NCBI GenBank assembly: GCA_011391455.1 | Contig: JAABQN010000020.1 | Span: forward strand, 1-16,333 | Direction: 5' to 3' | DNA from: Nitrospiraceae bacterium | Lineage (GTDB): Bacteria; Nitrospirota; Nitrospiria; Nitrospirales; Nitrospiraceae | DNA length: 16,333 bases | Shown here: positions 1-7,440 of the stretch, one piece after another | How positions within the stretch are numbered: position 1 is the first letter of the stretch | Layout of the letters: every line of letters begins with the position of its first letter | Program-made: the position numbers and the translations under genes | The notes under the pieces: model-generated | The model's database searches: none | What the model saw: only the letters and a program-made list of their open reading frames with translations | Told to the model about the DNA's origin: nothing

Positions 1-82
1 CGCCAGACCATCCTTCTTGCTCGCAGAACGCGCACGATGAAACTGTGCTCGTTCGATGCGCGCAGTGAAGGACAGTCTGGCG
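1..82. repeat. Imperfect intergenic inverted repeat at window edge
   Basis: The first 16 bases (CGCCAGACCATCCTTC) pair with 67-82 at 14 of 16 positions, so this stretch can fold into a hairpin whose loop holds GC-rich text. A 20-nt segment at 48-67 recurs at 119-138 with two mismatches (core GCGCGCAGTG). Both point to a repeat-derived intergenic element that may continue left of the window. No gene is convincing in 1-281: the one long frame here is rich in Arg and Glu and has no ribosome binding site. Confidence 0.45.
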
Positions 83-281
83 ACTCCCTTAGGGTGAAGT
101 GGAGGAAAATGGAAGGCCCTCGTTGGACGCGCGCAGTGGGAGACCAAACAGGCCGCCCTCTGAAAAGAGAAATGAGAGAGTTGAGAGGTGGGGATAGGGA
201 ACCAGGCATACCCCACGGGTGTGAAAAAGAGTATGAGGAACCTCGCGTCCCCGTAACCCTGTGCTCAGCCCCCTTCGTCGA

Positions 282-521
282 TCAGGAACGGACGAGGTTG
301 TTCTCGGATTCTCTGTCGTGATCCGGCAACCGGATCAGGTAGCGGCCTCCGGCGCCGAGTGTTACCAGTATTTGTCCTTCCCGGCTTAGCCGATCGACTT
401 CAAGAAAGACCTGGCCCCAGGACAGGTCGGTGAGACTGTTCGTCAAGGTATCCAGGTCGCACCCATGCGTGCGTTGGACTGTTCCGAGAATGCGATCAGT
501 CACAGGTGTATGTGAAGCCAT
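282..521 (-). CDS. Small winged-helix-like hypothetical protein
   Basis: 79 residues, ATG start at 521 preceded by a purine-rich GAGGGAGGG about 8 nt upstream, which supports both the gene and this start. The protein has no signal peptide or membrane segment. Its pattern (helix with DRILGTVQRTHGCDLDTL, then LSWGQVFLEVDRLSREGQILVTLGAGGRYLIRL) resembles a compact winged helix: two to three helices, then a beta hairpin ending in alternating hydrophobics. Such a domain could bind DNA or mediate protein contacts, but no specific family is recognised. It is the last minus-strand gene at the left edge, about 390 nt from the GIY-YIG gene, so it is probably transcribed on its own. Confidence 0.7.
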   Translation of the reverse strand: MASHTPVTDRILGTVQRTHGCDLDTLTNSLTDLSWGQVFLEVDRLSREGQILVTLGAGGRYLIRLPDHDRESENNLVRS

Positions 522-909
522 GATCAGACCCTCCCTCTGATGTTCGGACGTTCACCGCAATTTCAAATAGGACCTCCTCCCATTGGCAGCGTGGTTTTCG
601 GTCCTGGATAGATCATGCCGAACTCCTCGTTCGCATGATGTGTCGAGCAAGGACGCAGTCTCACCGGTCGGAACTGGATTTGATGTAAGCGTGGGACAGA
701 CAGTTGGCGCAAGGATCGGCGCCAAGAGGGGATGGAGGGCTCGGCGGCTGACAGTCACCATTATGAACCCTCGTTCAAAAGGGCCAGAATTCATGCGGTG
801 ATGCGTTCTGAAAAGATTCGGCGTAGGAGTGCAGGGGCTGTGTGAGATCCGCGCGCGGGATGACGAGTAGTAGCGTGCGGAAGGTTCAGCAGCCACCGTC
901 ACTGGAACG
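522..909. other. 388-bp intergenic region without a convincing gene
   Basis: Reading frames exist on both strands, but they start with GTG or lack a ribosome binding site and have low-complexity Arg/Ser/Pro-rich translations, so none is called. The only structure seen is a short perfect hairpin at 704-725 (TTGGCGC, 8-nt loop, GCGCCAA). Without a T-tract it is not a clear terminator, and it could be an operator. The promoter of the 282-521 gene should lie in the left part of this region. Confidence 0.5.
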
Positions 910-1227
910 TCAGGTGATGATGGTACGCCGATGGAGAGGCTTGGTCAACGGCCCCTCGATTGGCTTAGAGAGCCAGGTTGCGGGCTGAGTGGCGATGAGT
1001 GCCAGTTTTTCTGAGCGGGCGAGGGATTTGATCGCGGCTTCACGTGTGAGTGCCGCGCTTTTGGTGCGTCGATGTTCGGTATACCGCACCTTCAACGGAC
1101 TTCGGTGTTTCGTGTACTTTGCGCCCCGGCCCGTTCTGTGTTCTTCCAGTCGTCGCTCCAGATCAATGGTGATGCCGGTGTACAGGCTGTTGTCCGAACA
1201 TTCCAGAATGTAGACGACCCACTTCAT
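910..1227 (-). CDS. GIY-YIG domain protein (YhbQ/UPF0213 type)
   Basis: 105 residues. The N-terminus shows the GIY-YIG fold signature: VVYILECSDNSLYTGIT (residues 4-20; YIL and YTG stand for GIY and YIG), then DLERRLEEHRTGRGAKYTKHR with the conserved Arg and His of the second motif. Length matches the stand-alone GIY-YIG proteins of the YhbQ/YazA group, which are single-domain putative nucleases of uncertain role, possibly in DNA repair. The family's catalytic Glu may be E84 in the LTREAAIKSLARSEKLAL segment or a nearby Glu. The ATG at 1227 follows a weak GGAA. It lies 30 nt downstream of the 1258-1626 gene on the same strand and may be the last gene of that transcript. Confidence 0.88.
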   Translation of the reverse strand: MKWVVYILECSDNSLYTGITIDLERRLEEHRTGRGAKYTKHRSPLKVRYTEHRRTKSAALTREAAIKSLARSEKLALIATQPATWLSKPIEGPLTKPLHRRTIIT

Positions 1228-1257
1228 TGTGCCGATTCCACGTTGTCATAATGCGGG

Positions 1258-1626
1258 TTAAGGCCTCTCCGTATCGCGCCACTCCTTCCCGCTCATCTCT
1301 GACCACATTTCATGCACAATTCGTCGTTCGAAACCAATCCATGCTGCCTTGTCGAGCAGTCCCTTCAGGTACTTCCTATCAGCATTCTTCAGAGTCTTCT
1401 GGCGTGGTTTAGTTGCAAGCATTTGGTGGATAGCCTCTCGCTCCTTCTGCGTAGGCTTCACCATTTGTGAATCTTCCAGGACTGGATTTTTTCGTGACGT
1501 CTGGGGCATCTGTGCCAATTGCACCTGGATACGTGTCGTATCTTCAGCGCGCAACATCGACATCCCTGTCGCAATAGGTATAGCGGTTGCCAGGAGAAGT
1601 GCCATCAAAACTTTCAAGCCTGTCAT
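1258..1626 (-). CDS. Small exported hypothetical protein
   Basis: 122 residues with an N-terminal signal-peptide-like stretch (residues 1-28: Lys at position 5, hydrophobic LMALLLATAIPIATGMSML, then RAED with probable cleavage after Ala). The mature part is charged and mostly helical (TQKEREAIHQMLATKPRQKTLKNADRKYLKGLLDKA). No family is recognised. The start is supported by an AGAGGT sequence about 8 nt upstream of the ATG. It lies between another small exported protein (105 nt upstream) and the GIY-YIG gene (30 nt downstream), all on the minus strand, so co-transcription is plausible. Its role is unknown; periplasmic location is inferred. Confidence 0.65.
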   Translation of the reverse strand: MTGLKVLMALLLATAIPIATGMSMLRAEDTTRIQVQLAQMPQTSRKNPVLEDSQMVKPTQKEREAIHQMLATKPRQKTLKNADRKYLKGLLDKAAWIGFERRIVHEMWSEMSGKEWRDTERP

Positions 1627-1731
1627 GCCATCTACCTCTCACGTCCGCAGTCAAAGAGAGCCTTGGGGGTCATAGTGTCACACTTGGGGCGGTTGTCACT
1701 CATGGGCTGCGTTCAATGGTGTTGCGTTACT

Positions 1732-2109
1732 CTACTTGTTGATTGGAGCAAGCGGGTGTCCGCTCTCCATCATACACTTCCAAAACTTAAATCGTTCCCT
1801 GTCGATGCCGACACTATTGACGATACCGCCGTCCACAGAGGCTTCGAAATGGCCGCCCGGTAATTCTTCTCCAACGGTCTTTATGCAGAGGGCGACCACC
1901 CGTTCGAGTTCATGCCGCTGCGCTTCCGGGGGCGCCGGATCGAAAGGGATTGTCTTGAAAGACTTTTTATCGGATGGCCTGAGTGGCTGGGCAGCGTTGA
2001 CCGATAACGAGCTAACAATCAAGCAGACGAATGAAGCGATGACTGTCAGTGTCATGCGCTGAGTAGCGGTGAGATCCTTGATTCCGCCTGGTTGGCATAG
2101 TCTGTTCAT
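1732..2109 (-). CDS. Small exported hypothetical protein
   Basis: 125 residues. A hydrophobic segment at about 20-38 (MTLTVIASFVCLIVSSLSVNAAQ) ends in an NAA-type signal peptidase site, although 19 polar residues precede it. An alternative start at the internal Met (MTLTVIAS...) would give a normal-length signal peptide. The ATG at 2109 has a good AAGGA about 6 nt upstream. That site overlaps the stop of the formyltransferase gene, whose coding region ends 9 nt earlier, so the two are probably translationally coupled. The mature part carries two Cys (VVALCIKTVG and KFWKCMMES), which could form a disulfide in the periplasm. No family is recognised. Confidence 0.65.
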   Translation of the reverse strand: MNRLCQPGGIKDLTATQRMTLTVIASFVCLIVSSLSVNAAQPLRPSDKKSFKTIPFDPAPPEAQRHELERVVALCIKTVGEELPGGHFEASVDGGIVNSVGIDRERFKFWKCMMESGHPLAPINK

Positions 2110-2118
2110 GAGATTCCT

Positions 2119-3189
2119 TTATATGCCAGCCCCACTGCCGACGGGGCAGTGGTCAAAACGGCTGCCGACAGGCAGCAGGAACGCTTGGAGAAGACGATTG
2201 ATCCAACCGTGAAACGGTTCAATTTCATAGGACCGGATCTCGAAATACCCGTTGCCGGTCTGGACGAGGAGCTTCCCCGATTGCTTGGACATGATTTCTC
2301 CGGGAGCTCTCCCTGACGGAGGCCCTTCTCGATGGTGTGCATCGAAAATCTTGATGGTGATGCCATTGAGACATGCCACGAGAGGTTCATAGGGTTGTAG
2401 CGCGCGCCACAGGTTTGCAATTTGTTTTGCAGACCCGTTCCAATCGACAACGGTGTCGGACGCTTTCATCTTTCCAAAATAGCTGCGTTCCGCGATGTTT
2501 TGTGGCTTGGGAGCGATGGTTCCTTGCGCCATGGCATTGACGGCTTCAGTCAAAAGTGTCGTGGCTGCACGGTGTTGCCGCTGCGTCAATTGCCCGTTCG
2601 TTTCGTTCTCTCCGATCAGCAATTCTTGTTGAGCGACGATAGCCCCTGTATCGATTCCTTCCGTCATCATGTGAACGGTGACCCCTGCGATCGATTCACC
2701 ATTCTTGAGCATCCAAAATGCCGGATGTGGTCCTCCGTATCGAGGGAGCAGCGAGGGGTGACAATTGATGACCCCCAACCTGGGGGTTTGGAGCATGGCC
2801 GGCTTTAAAATCTGTGGGAAGAAATAGACAGCGATAAGATCAATGTTCAAGCCCTTCACATACTCAACAAATTTCGGATCGTTCACGTTGGGGCAAGGTA
2901 TCCGCGGTATCTTTTCTTCATCCAGCCATTTCCAGGCATCGAATTGCGGTGTAATGCGCCCTATCGGTCTGGGCAGGCACAAAATAGCTCTGACGGCCGT
3001 TCTGATCGCATGACGAAGGGCGCCACACTTGGGTCCTTGCTTCCACTTAGGGCGCGCCCAGGCGACAATATTATGGCCGCATTCTTTCAATCGCCGGCCA
3101 AAATCCCAGTCATCAATATCCGATAGGACTAGGAGCCGTAGCGCTGGTCCGGTAGAAACCACTTTGTCAATGCGGGAGTGAGGGTTCAC
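2119..3189 (-). CDS. Formyltransferase family protein (Fmt-like)
   Basis: 356 residues, longer than the roughly 315 of typical methionyl-tRNA formyltransferase. The catalytic triad of the 10-formyltetrahydrofolate-dependent family is intact: N142 and H144 in INCHPSLLPRYGG and D180 in TEGIDTG, with the same 38-residue Asn-to-Asp spacing as E. coli Fmt. The C-terminal part (about 235-335, SYFGKMKASDTVVDWNGSAKQIANLWRAL onward) resembles the Fmt C-terminal domain. The enzyme should move a formyl group to an amino group. The acceptor could be Met-tRNA, but the extended N-terminal region and absence of def or rsmB neighbours make another acceptor, such as an amino sugar, equally possible. The start is a GTG with no clear ribosome binding site and is uncertain. 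It is the first gene of a possible minus-strand operon. Confidence 0.85.
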   Translation of the reverse strand: MNPHSRIDKVVSTGPALRLLVLSDIDDWDFGRRLKECGHNIVAWARPKWKQGPKCGALRHAIRTAVRAILCLPRPIGRITPQFDAWKWLDEEKIPRIPCPNVNDPKFVEYVKGLNIDLIAVYFFPQILKPAMLQTPRLGVINCHPSLLPRYGGPHPAFWMLKNGESIAGVTVHMMTEGIDTGAIVAQQELLIGENETNGQLTQRQHRAATTLLTEAVNAMAQGTIAPKPQNIAERSYFGKMKASDTVVDWNGSAKQIANLWRALQPYEPLVACLNGITIKIFDAHHREGPPSGRAPGEIMSKQSGKLLVQTGNGYFEIRSYEIEPFHGWINRLLQAFLLPVGSRFDHCPVGSGAGI

Positions 3190-3269
3190 AGCATTTCACG
3201 CCGAGATAAGGATGGACAAATAATCCGCTCTGGTGTTGTCGGCAGTTTCCCATTAAATAGAGAGTTTCT

Positions 3270-3310
3270 TCAACCTCTGATGGGTTGACATGCGATCAAC
3301 CATCCGTTGA
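3270..3310. promoter_or_regulatory. Four alternating TCAAC/GTTGA half-sites in the divergent promoter region
   Basis: TCAAC at 3270-3274, GTTGA at 3284-3288, TCAAC at 3296-3300 and GTTGA at 3306-3310 alternate in orientation between the divergent formyltransferase and nnrS genes. The middle pair forms GGTTGA-N7-TCAACC. This resembles a CRP/FNR-type site (TTGA-N6-TCAA) but has 7 rather than 6 central bases. A possible promoter overlaps the last half-site: TTGACA at 3307-3312, 17-nt spacer, then TAGCTT at 3330-3335, about 85 nt before the nnrS ATG. Binding by any factor is inference. Confidence 0.45.
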
Positions 3311-3420
3311 CAGGGCCGCTCGCCGCACGTAGCTTGGCACGAAATCCGTCTGGATTGCTCAGGCAGGACGCATTGACCAGTGCCAGGTTTCTCACGAATT
3401 GAGCATTGAGGATCGAATCC

Positions 3421-4605
3421 ATGGCTGAACAGGCGAGCGAAGCCCCAAATTACCGGGGGCCTGCATTCTTTTCGTACGGGTTCAGGCCATTTTTTCTTGG
3501 CGCCGCATTATTTGCCGGCGTGGCGATCCCTGTCTGGATTCTGGTGTTTGCCGAAGTCGGCCACTCGAATTTTCTCTATCCGGCTCGGGATTGGCATGTG
3601 CATGAGATGGTCTTCGGTTTTCTCCCCGCAGTGATCACGGGTTTTCTGCTCACGGCCATTCCCAACTGGACCGATCGTCCGCCGATTCGGGGGCCTGAGT
3701 TGATGTCGCTCTTTACCCTCTGGCTGGCCGGACGTGCGCTGATCGCTATTCCATGGTTCACGCCCCTCGTGTCAGCCATCGTCGATGTAGGATTTCTTGT
3801 CGCGGTGGCGGGGTTGGTCTGGCGAGAAATTATCGCGTCGAAAAACTGGGATCGTGCGCCGATGGGGGTGCTGGTGAGTCTGCTGGCCGGCGCCAACATC
3901 CTGTTCCACGTACTTTCACTGGGCGGGGCGGAGACAGATCTTTCTGAACGCATGGCGCTCGCGATGGTGATGCTGTTGCTGACACTGATCGGTGGGCGCC
4001 TCATCCCCAACTTTACCGGCGAGCTTCTGGCAAATTCCGGCAGGGTTGAACGGCCTACATCCTTTTCCCGTTACGATGGTCTTTCGATCGCACTTGTAGG
4101 ATTCGCCGTTCTATCCTGGATTGTTCAGCCCTCCTCCATAATAACAGGCTGGCTATTCGCGCTAGCCGGATTGGCCAATCTTGGTCGTCTGGCACGCTGG
4201 TACGGCTGGGCCACATGGCGTGAGCCGTTGGTGCTCATCCTGCATGTTGGCTATGGCTGGTTCGCATTGTCGTTGCTCATTCTGGGAGGCTCAATCCTCG
4301 GGATTGGCCTTCCGAAAGAGGATGCGGTGCATGCTTTTACCAGCGGCGCAGTGGGCGCGATGACACTGGCGGTGATGACCCGAGCCAGCCTGGGCCATAC
4401 GGGGCGGCCGCGGCATGCGAGCCCTTTGACGGTCCTCATCTATATGCTGGTCAACCTGGGCGCTGTGCTGAGGGTATTCGGGCCGATGACAGATCTCCCG
4501 GCCAATCTCATATTGGGTCTGGCGGCTGGTAGTTGGAGTGGGGCCTATCTGTTGTTTGCCCTGGTCTATGGACCTTTCATGCTTCGTCCGAGCCTCGATG
4601 AGTGA
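3421..4605 (+). CDS. nnrS: NnrS family membrane protein
   Basis: 394 residues from the ATG at 3421. A longer frame begins at TTG 3406, but the sequence GAGGA at 3408-3412 sits 8 nt before ATG 3421 as a ribosome binding site, so the shorter start is chosen. The protein is very hydrophobic, with about 12 predicted membrane segments. Near the N-terminus it carries the family hallmark, WHVHEMVFGFLPAVITGF followed by LLTAIPNWT, whose His residues are thought to bind metal or haem. NnrS proteins are haem- and copper-containing inner membrane proteins linked to nitric oxide and nitrosative stress, often controlled by NO-responsive CRP/FNR factors. That fits a nitrite-oxidising host, though no nor or nir gene is nearby. 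Confidence 0.92.
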   Translation: MAEQASEAPNYRGPAFFSYGFRPFFLGAALFAGVAIPVWILVFAEVGHSNFLYPARDWHVHEMVFGFLPAVITGFLLTAIPNWTDRPPIRGPELMSLFTLWLAGRALIAIPWFTPLVSAIVDVGFLVAVAGLVWREIIASKNWDRAPMGVLVSLLAGANILFHVLSLGGAETDLSERMALAMVMLLLTLIGGRLIPNFTGELLANSGRVERPTSFSRYDGLSIALVGFAVLSWIVQPSSIITGWLFALAGLANLGRLARWYGWATWREPLVLILHVGYGWFALSLLILGGSILGIGLPKEDAVHAFTSGAVGAMTLAVMTRASLGHTGRPRHASPLTVLIYMLVNLGAVLRVFGPMTDLPANLILGLAAGSWSGAYLLFALVYGPFMLRPSLDE

Positions 4606-5007
4606 CGGGCTATGCGAAAAATATGTCCATCGAGGAAGCCACAGTCTCCAGAGGAAATGGCTTCCGCTCGGGAATCAATCTGCCCTGGTTGTCTGGACGC
4701 CAGCATTTTTATGAAAGCGGTCCAACCCTCAGCACACCGATTTACCTGTCCCCTTCAACTCAACTGAGAATCTTTGTCGGCAGAAAGGTGGCCTACAATG
4801 GCGCCAGACCTGTACAGCGGCATATAGCTGCTGCCGTCTGTTAACCCCACTCGTTTTATCAGATTGTTTGACATCTGTGCATTTTAGGATAGCCTGAAAA
4901 CTGTTCCATCACCGTTAAGGCAGACATTGTTTTGTATAAGAACTCCTCAACGGCCCTGTCCCAGGCAATTTCTTTCTTCGGATCGGCGACGCGATTATGG
5001 TATCTAA
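4606..5007 (+). other. 402-bp intergenic region with a possible promoter
   Basis: A frame opening at GTG 4602 would encode 80 residues without family features and is not called. A possible sigma-70-type promoter lies at 4868-4895: TTGACA, 16-nt spacer, TAGCCT (three of six matches to the -10 consensus). It would give an untranslated leader of about 105 nt for the downstream beta-barrel gene. Just before that gene, a 4-codon frame (ATG at 4997) ends in a TGA overlapping the TTG start at 5008. No terminator for nnrS is evident. Confidence 0.4.
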
Positions 5008-6351
5008 TTGAATAACATCTTGCGGTCTGCATGGGCGCTGGGCGGGCTGGTTGCTCTCATGGTCGGGTTCGGCTCCGGAGCCCAGGCGCAGCAGATGGGG
5101 GCGGGGAGCACCGCCGGGCTCGGCGCGGGCACGATTCCGGGGACCCCCTTCGGCGGGGCCATCGATCCCAGTATGGTGCAAATGCGAGAGGGCTTCCAGG
5201 TGATTCCATCCATCTCGATCGGACAGCGTTATGACAGTAACGTGTTCTTTGTGCGCAAAACCCCGGGGCTCGACCGGGAAGATTTTGTTAGTACGGCAGT
5301 GCCCCAAGTCCGCGGATACTATGTCGGCGAGTCGTTCACGGTGAACGCGACGGCCGGGGCCATTGGCGAGTACTACGCCAAGAATCCGACGCTCAATTAT
5401 GTCGGCGCCAATACCGGGATTGCCCTGGATCTGGGGAAATTGCTGAATCGCTGGTGGCAGGGGGCCTCGTTGACGGCCTCGGATATGTACGTCTATTCCC
5501 CACAGGCCCCGGCGTTTTTAATCGGGGATCTATCCGGAAGCAGCGCGAATCCGTTTGCGCGCGGCTTTCAAGTCGGGCGCGCCTCGGTGAGCCGGAATGT
5601 GGCCCGGACGGATCTCTCGCTCCCCCTCACCCAGACGGTCAACCTGATCGGGAGCTATGCGAACGGCTTCATCCGCTATGGGACCTCGGAGGTGCAGCAA
5701 CCCGTGTTGATCAATAGCAAATACCAGACCTATACGGCCGGGCTCTCGCTGCAGGCGTCGCCGCAGGATCTCCTGAGTGTCACCGCGGTCAATACAGAAT
5801 ATGACTTCACCTCGCAGCCCATCGGCTCCTTTACGATGCGGGGGGGGACTGTGGGGTGGGAGCGCACGTTCACGCCGCTTCTGAGCCTGAAAGGGCAAGC
5901 CGGGGCGACCGTGCTGCAGCGGGATCTGGGGGGGGCGACGTCCGCGTCCATCGTGGCGCCGGTGGGCGATCTGGCGGTGATCTGGAAGGATCGCACGACG
6001 ACCATGGCTGTGGCGTACGGGCTCGGGGTCAGCCCCTCGTTTCAATTTCAGGCGCAGGCGCTCCGCACGCATGTGGTGTCGGTCACGCTGACGCAACAGA
6101 CCGGGATTCCGGAACTGCAGGCCGTCGCCAATCTCAATTATGGCCGCGGGGAGCAGATCGGCGCGTCGGCGGGCTCCGGGATCTCCTATATGTCGGTCAC
6201 GGGGATCGGCGGACTAGTCTATAAGTTTTCGCCCGAGATGTTTCTCGGCATACACTACAGCTACTCGAATGTGGACAACAAGTTCGGCGGCAACACCTTT
6301 GCGTTTGATCGGCACGTGATGCAGATCAGTCTCACCAAGGCGTTCTACTAA
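5008..6351 (+). CDS. Predicted outer-membrane beta-barrel protein
   Basis: 447 residues. Residues 1-27 form a clear signal peptide ending AQA, with cleavage before QQ. A Gly/Ala-rich linker follows. From about residue 65 onward the protein consists of alternating polar/hydrophobic strands (ISIGQRYDSNVFFV, LLSVTAVNTEYDFTSQ, FLGIHYSYSNVDN), and it ends in an aromatic residue (SLTKAFY), typical of outer-membrane barrels. It resembles the uncharacterised barrels found with exopolysaccharide/PEP-CTERM loci (TIGR03016-like), but no such locus is nearby. The start is uncertain: TTG at 5008 gives the complete signal peptide but has no good ribosome binding site. GC content is higher than in nearby genes, and the gene holds two 8-G tracts (5840-5847, 5928-5935), both in frame here. 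Confidence 0.8.
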   Translation: MNNILRSAWALGGLVALMVGFGSGAQAQQMGAGSTAGLGAGTIPGTPFGGAIDPSMVQMREGFQVIPSISIGQRYDSNVFFVRKTPGLDREDFVSTAVPQVRGYYVGESFTVNATAGAIGEYYAKNPTLNYVGANTGIALDLGKLLNRWWQGASLTASDMYVYSPQAPAFLIGDLSGSSANPFARGFQVGRASVSRNVARTDLSLPLTQTVNLIGSYANGFIRYGTSEVQQPVLINSKYQTYTAGLSLQASPQDLLSVTAVNTEYDFTSQPIGSFTMRGGTVGWERTFTPLLSLKGQAGATVLQRDLGGATSASIVAPVGDLAVIWKDRTTTMAVAYGLGVSPSFQFQAQALRTHVVSVTLTQQTGIPELQAVANLNYGRGEQIGASAGSGISYMSVTGIGGLVYKFSPEMFLGIHYSYSNVDNKFGGNTFAFDRHVMQISLTKAFY

Positions 6352-6605
6352 CCCGGAACAGTTCACGGATTATCGACGTAGGCTTCCCTTTTCTTTCACC
6401 AATTCGTAGCTCCGTCTCAGCGCTTCGCCGATCCGGGGTATCACCGAGTCTTTCCACCAATCTTCCGCGGTCCTTCGCCACCTGTCTCTTCCATCCATCC
6501 ACTGTGCTATCGTAAGGGAACAAGGGATTGATCCCACACATGTGTGTACCGATGGCCTTGGTCGAGTGCCTCGCCTGACAGGGGGAGAGGGGAGGGGAGT
6601 ATAGG

Positions 6606-7289
6606 GTGCGGCTAGTCCTGCTGTTGATCATTGTCGGTATCGTCGTATTTGGTCCGCAACTATGGACCAGGCGGGTGTTTGCCCGGCATAGTGTGCCTCG
6701 TCCCGACTATCCGGGAACGGGAGCGGAGTTAGCGCGGCACCTGCTCGATCAGTTAGACATGCAGCACATCAAGGTGGAAGCAACCGAACTGGGTGACCAT
6801 TACGACCCTGAGATGAAAGCGGTCCGTCTGACGCCCGATAAATTCAATGGAAAATCTCTCACCGCGATCACCGTCGCCGCCCACGAAGTCGGGCATGCTA
6901 TTCAAGACCAGGCGGGCTATCAGCCGTTCACGGAGCGCACGCGGCTGGTGCGGGTCGCACAGGGGGCGGAAAAGCTCGGAGGGATCGTGATGCTGGGCAT
7001 TCCCATCGCGGCAACATTAGCACAGACCCCTGTGGCGGGTGTCGTTGTCCTGGTTGCCGGGATGGCAACGATGGGAATCGCCACGCTTGTGCACCTTGTC
7101 ACGCTTCCGGTCGAGTGGGACGCCAGCTTCAGACGTGCACTGCCGATACTCCAGCAAAAAAACTACCTGTCGCCTCAAGACGAGCAGGGAGCCCGCCGCA
7201 TCCTCACCGCGGCGGCACTGACCTACGTGGCGGCCTCCCTCGCGAGCCTGCTGAACCTGTGGCGGTGGATCGCCTTCTTACGGCGATAA
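6606..7289 (+). CDS. Membrane zinc metallopeptidase (YugP/Zn_peptidase_2 family)
   Basis: 227 residues, normal family length. It has an N-terminal membrane anchor (residues 2-18), then a soluble domain with the zinc-binding HEVGH at 93-97 in TAITVAAHEVGHAIQD. Two hydrophobic segments at about 125-165 follow. The probable third zinc ligand is E170 in LPVEWDASFRRA, and a C-terminal hydrophobic segment covers about 200-224. This is the pattern of PF04298/COG2738 neutral zinc metallopeptidases such as YugP, whose substrates are unknown. The GTG start at 6606 is backed by a strong GGAGGGGAG run ending about 6 nt upstream. The gene converges on the symporter gene, and a long nonamer hairpin starts 10 nt after its stop. 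Confidence 0.9.
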   Translation: MRLVLLLIIVGIVVFGPQLWTRRVFARHSVPRPDYPGTGAELARHLLDQLDMQHIKVEATELGDHYDPEMKAVRLTPDKFNGKSLTAITVAAHEVGHAIQDQAGYQPFTERTRLVRVAQGAEKLGGIVMLGIPIAATLAQTPVAGVVVLVAGMATMGIATLVHLVTLPVEWDASFRRALPILQQKNYLSPQDEQGARRILTAAALTYVAASLASLLNLWRWIAFLRR

Positions 7290-7298
7290 GCGCGATTG

Positions 7299-7430
7299 GT
7301 TTATTTGGTCTGTCTCGTCTGTCTGGTCTATTCGGTCTGTCTTGTCTGTCTGGTCTCTTTGGTTCCTCTGATTGGTTCGCCGTTCCGGCCAACCGGATAG
7401 ACAAGACAGACGAGATAGACCAGACAGACC
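7299..7430. repeat. Nonamer inverted-repeat hairpin A between convergent genes
   Basis: The left arm (7299-7370) is eight consecutive 9-nt units of the form GTCTGTCTG with scattered transitions. The right arm (about 7389-7430) is about four and a half units in inverted orientation. The loop is about 20 nt. It starts 10 nt after the metallopeptidase stop and ends 10 nt from the symporter stop, so it could serve as a bidirectional terminator or 3' stabilising stem. There is no long T-tract beside it. Confidence 0.85.
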
Positions 7431-7440
7431 ATCCCTCTCT

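Noticed and set aside
37..321. 94-residue plus-strand frame at the left edge
   Set aside because: It lacks a ribosome binding site, crosses repeat sequence, is compositionally odd and runs into the better supported minus-strand gene.
552..902. 116-residue minus-strand frame and the overlapping 72-residue plus-strand frame
   Set aside because: No ribosome binding site, no recognisable fold, low-complexity composition; neither strand looks coding.
3285..3299. Canonical FNR/NnrR box upstream of nnrS
   Set aside because: TTGA and TCAA are separated by 7 bases, not 6, so only a general palindromic operator is claimed.
4602..4844. 80-residue frame opening at a GTG that overlaps the nnrS stop
   Set aside because: The overlap suggested coupling, but codon use and composition are not protein-like and no family is recognisable.
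5530..6096. 188-residue minus-strand frame inside the beta-barrel gene
   Set aside because: Arg/His/Pro-rich shadow of a GC-rich coding sequence; the opposite strand has signal peptide and barrel strands.
7299..7430. Interpretation of the GTCTGTCTG hairpins as a CRISPR array
   Set aside because: Units are contiguous without unique spacers and the arms are inverted; no cas genes are present.
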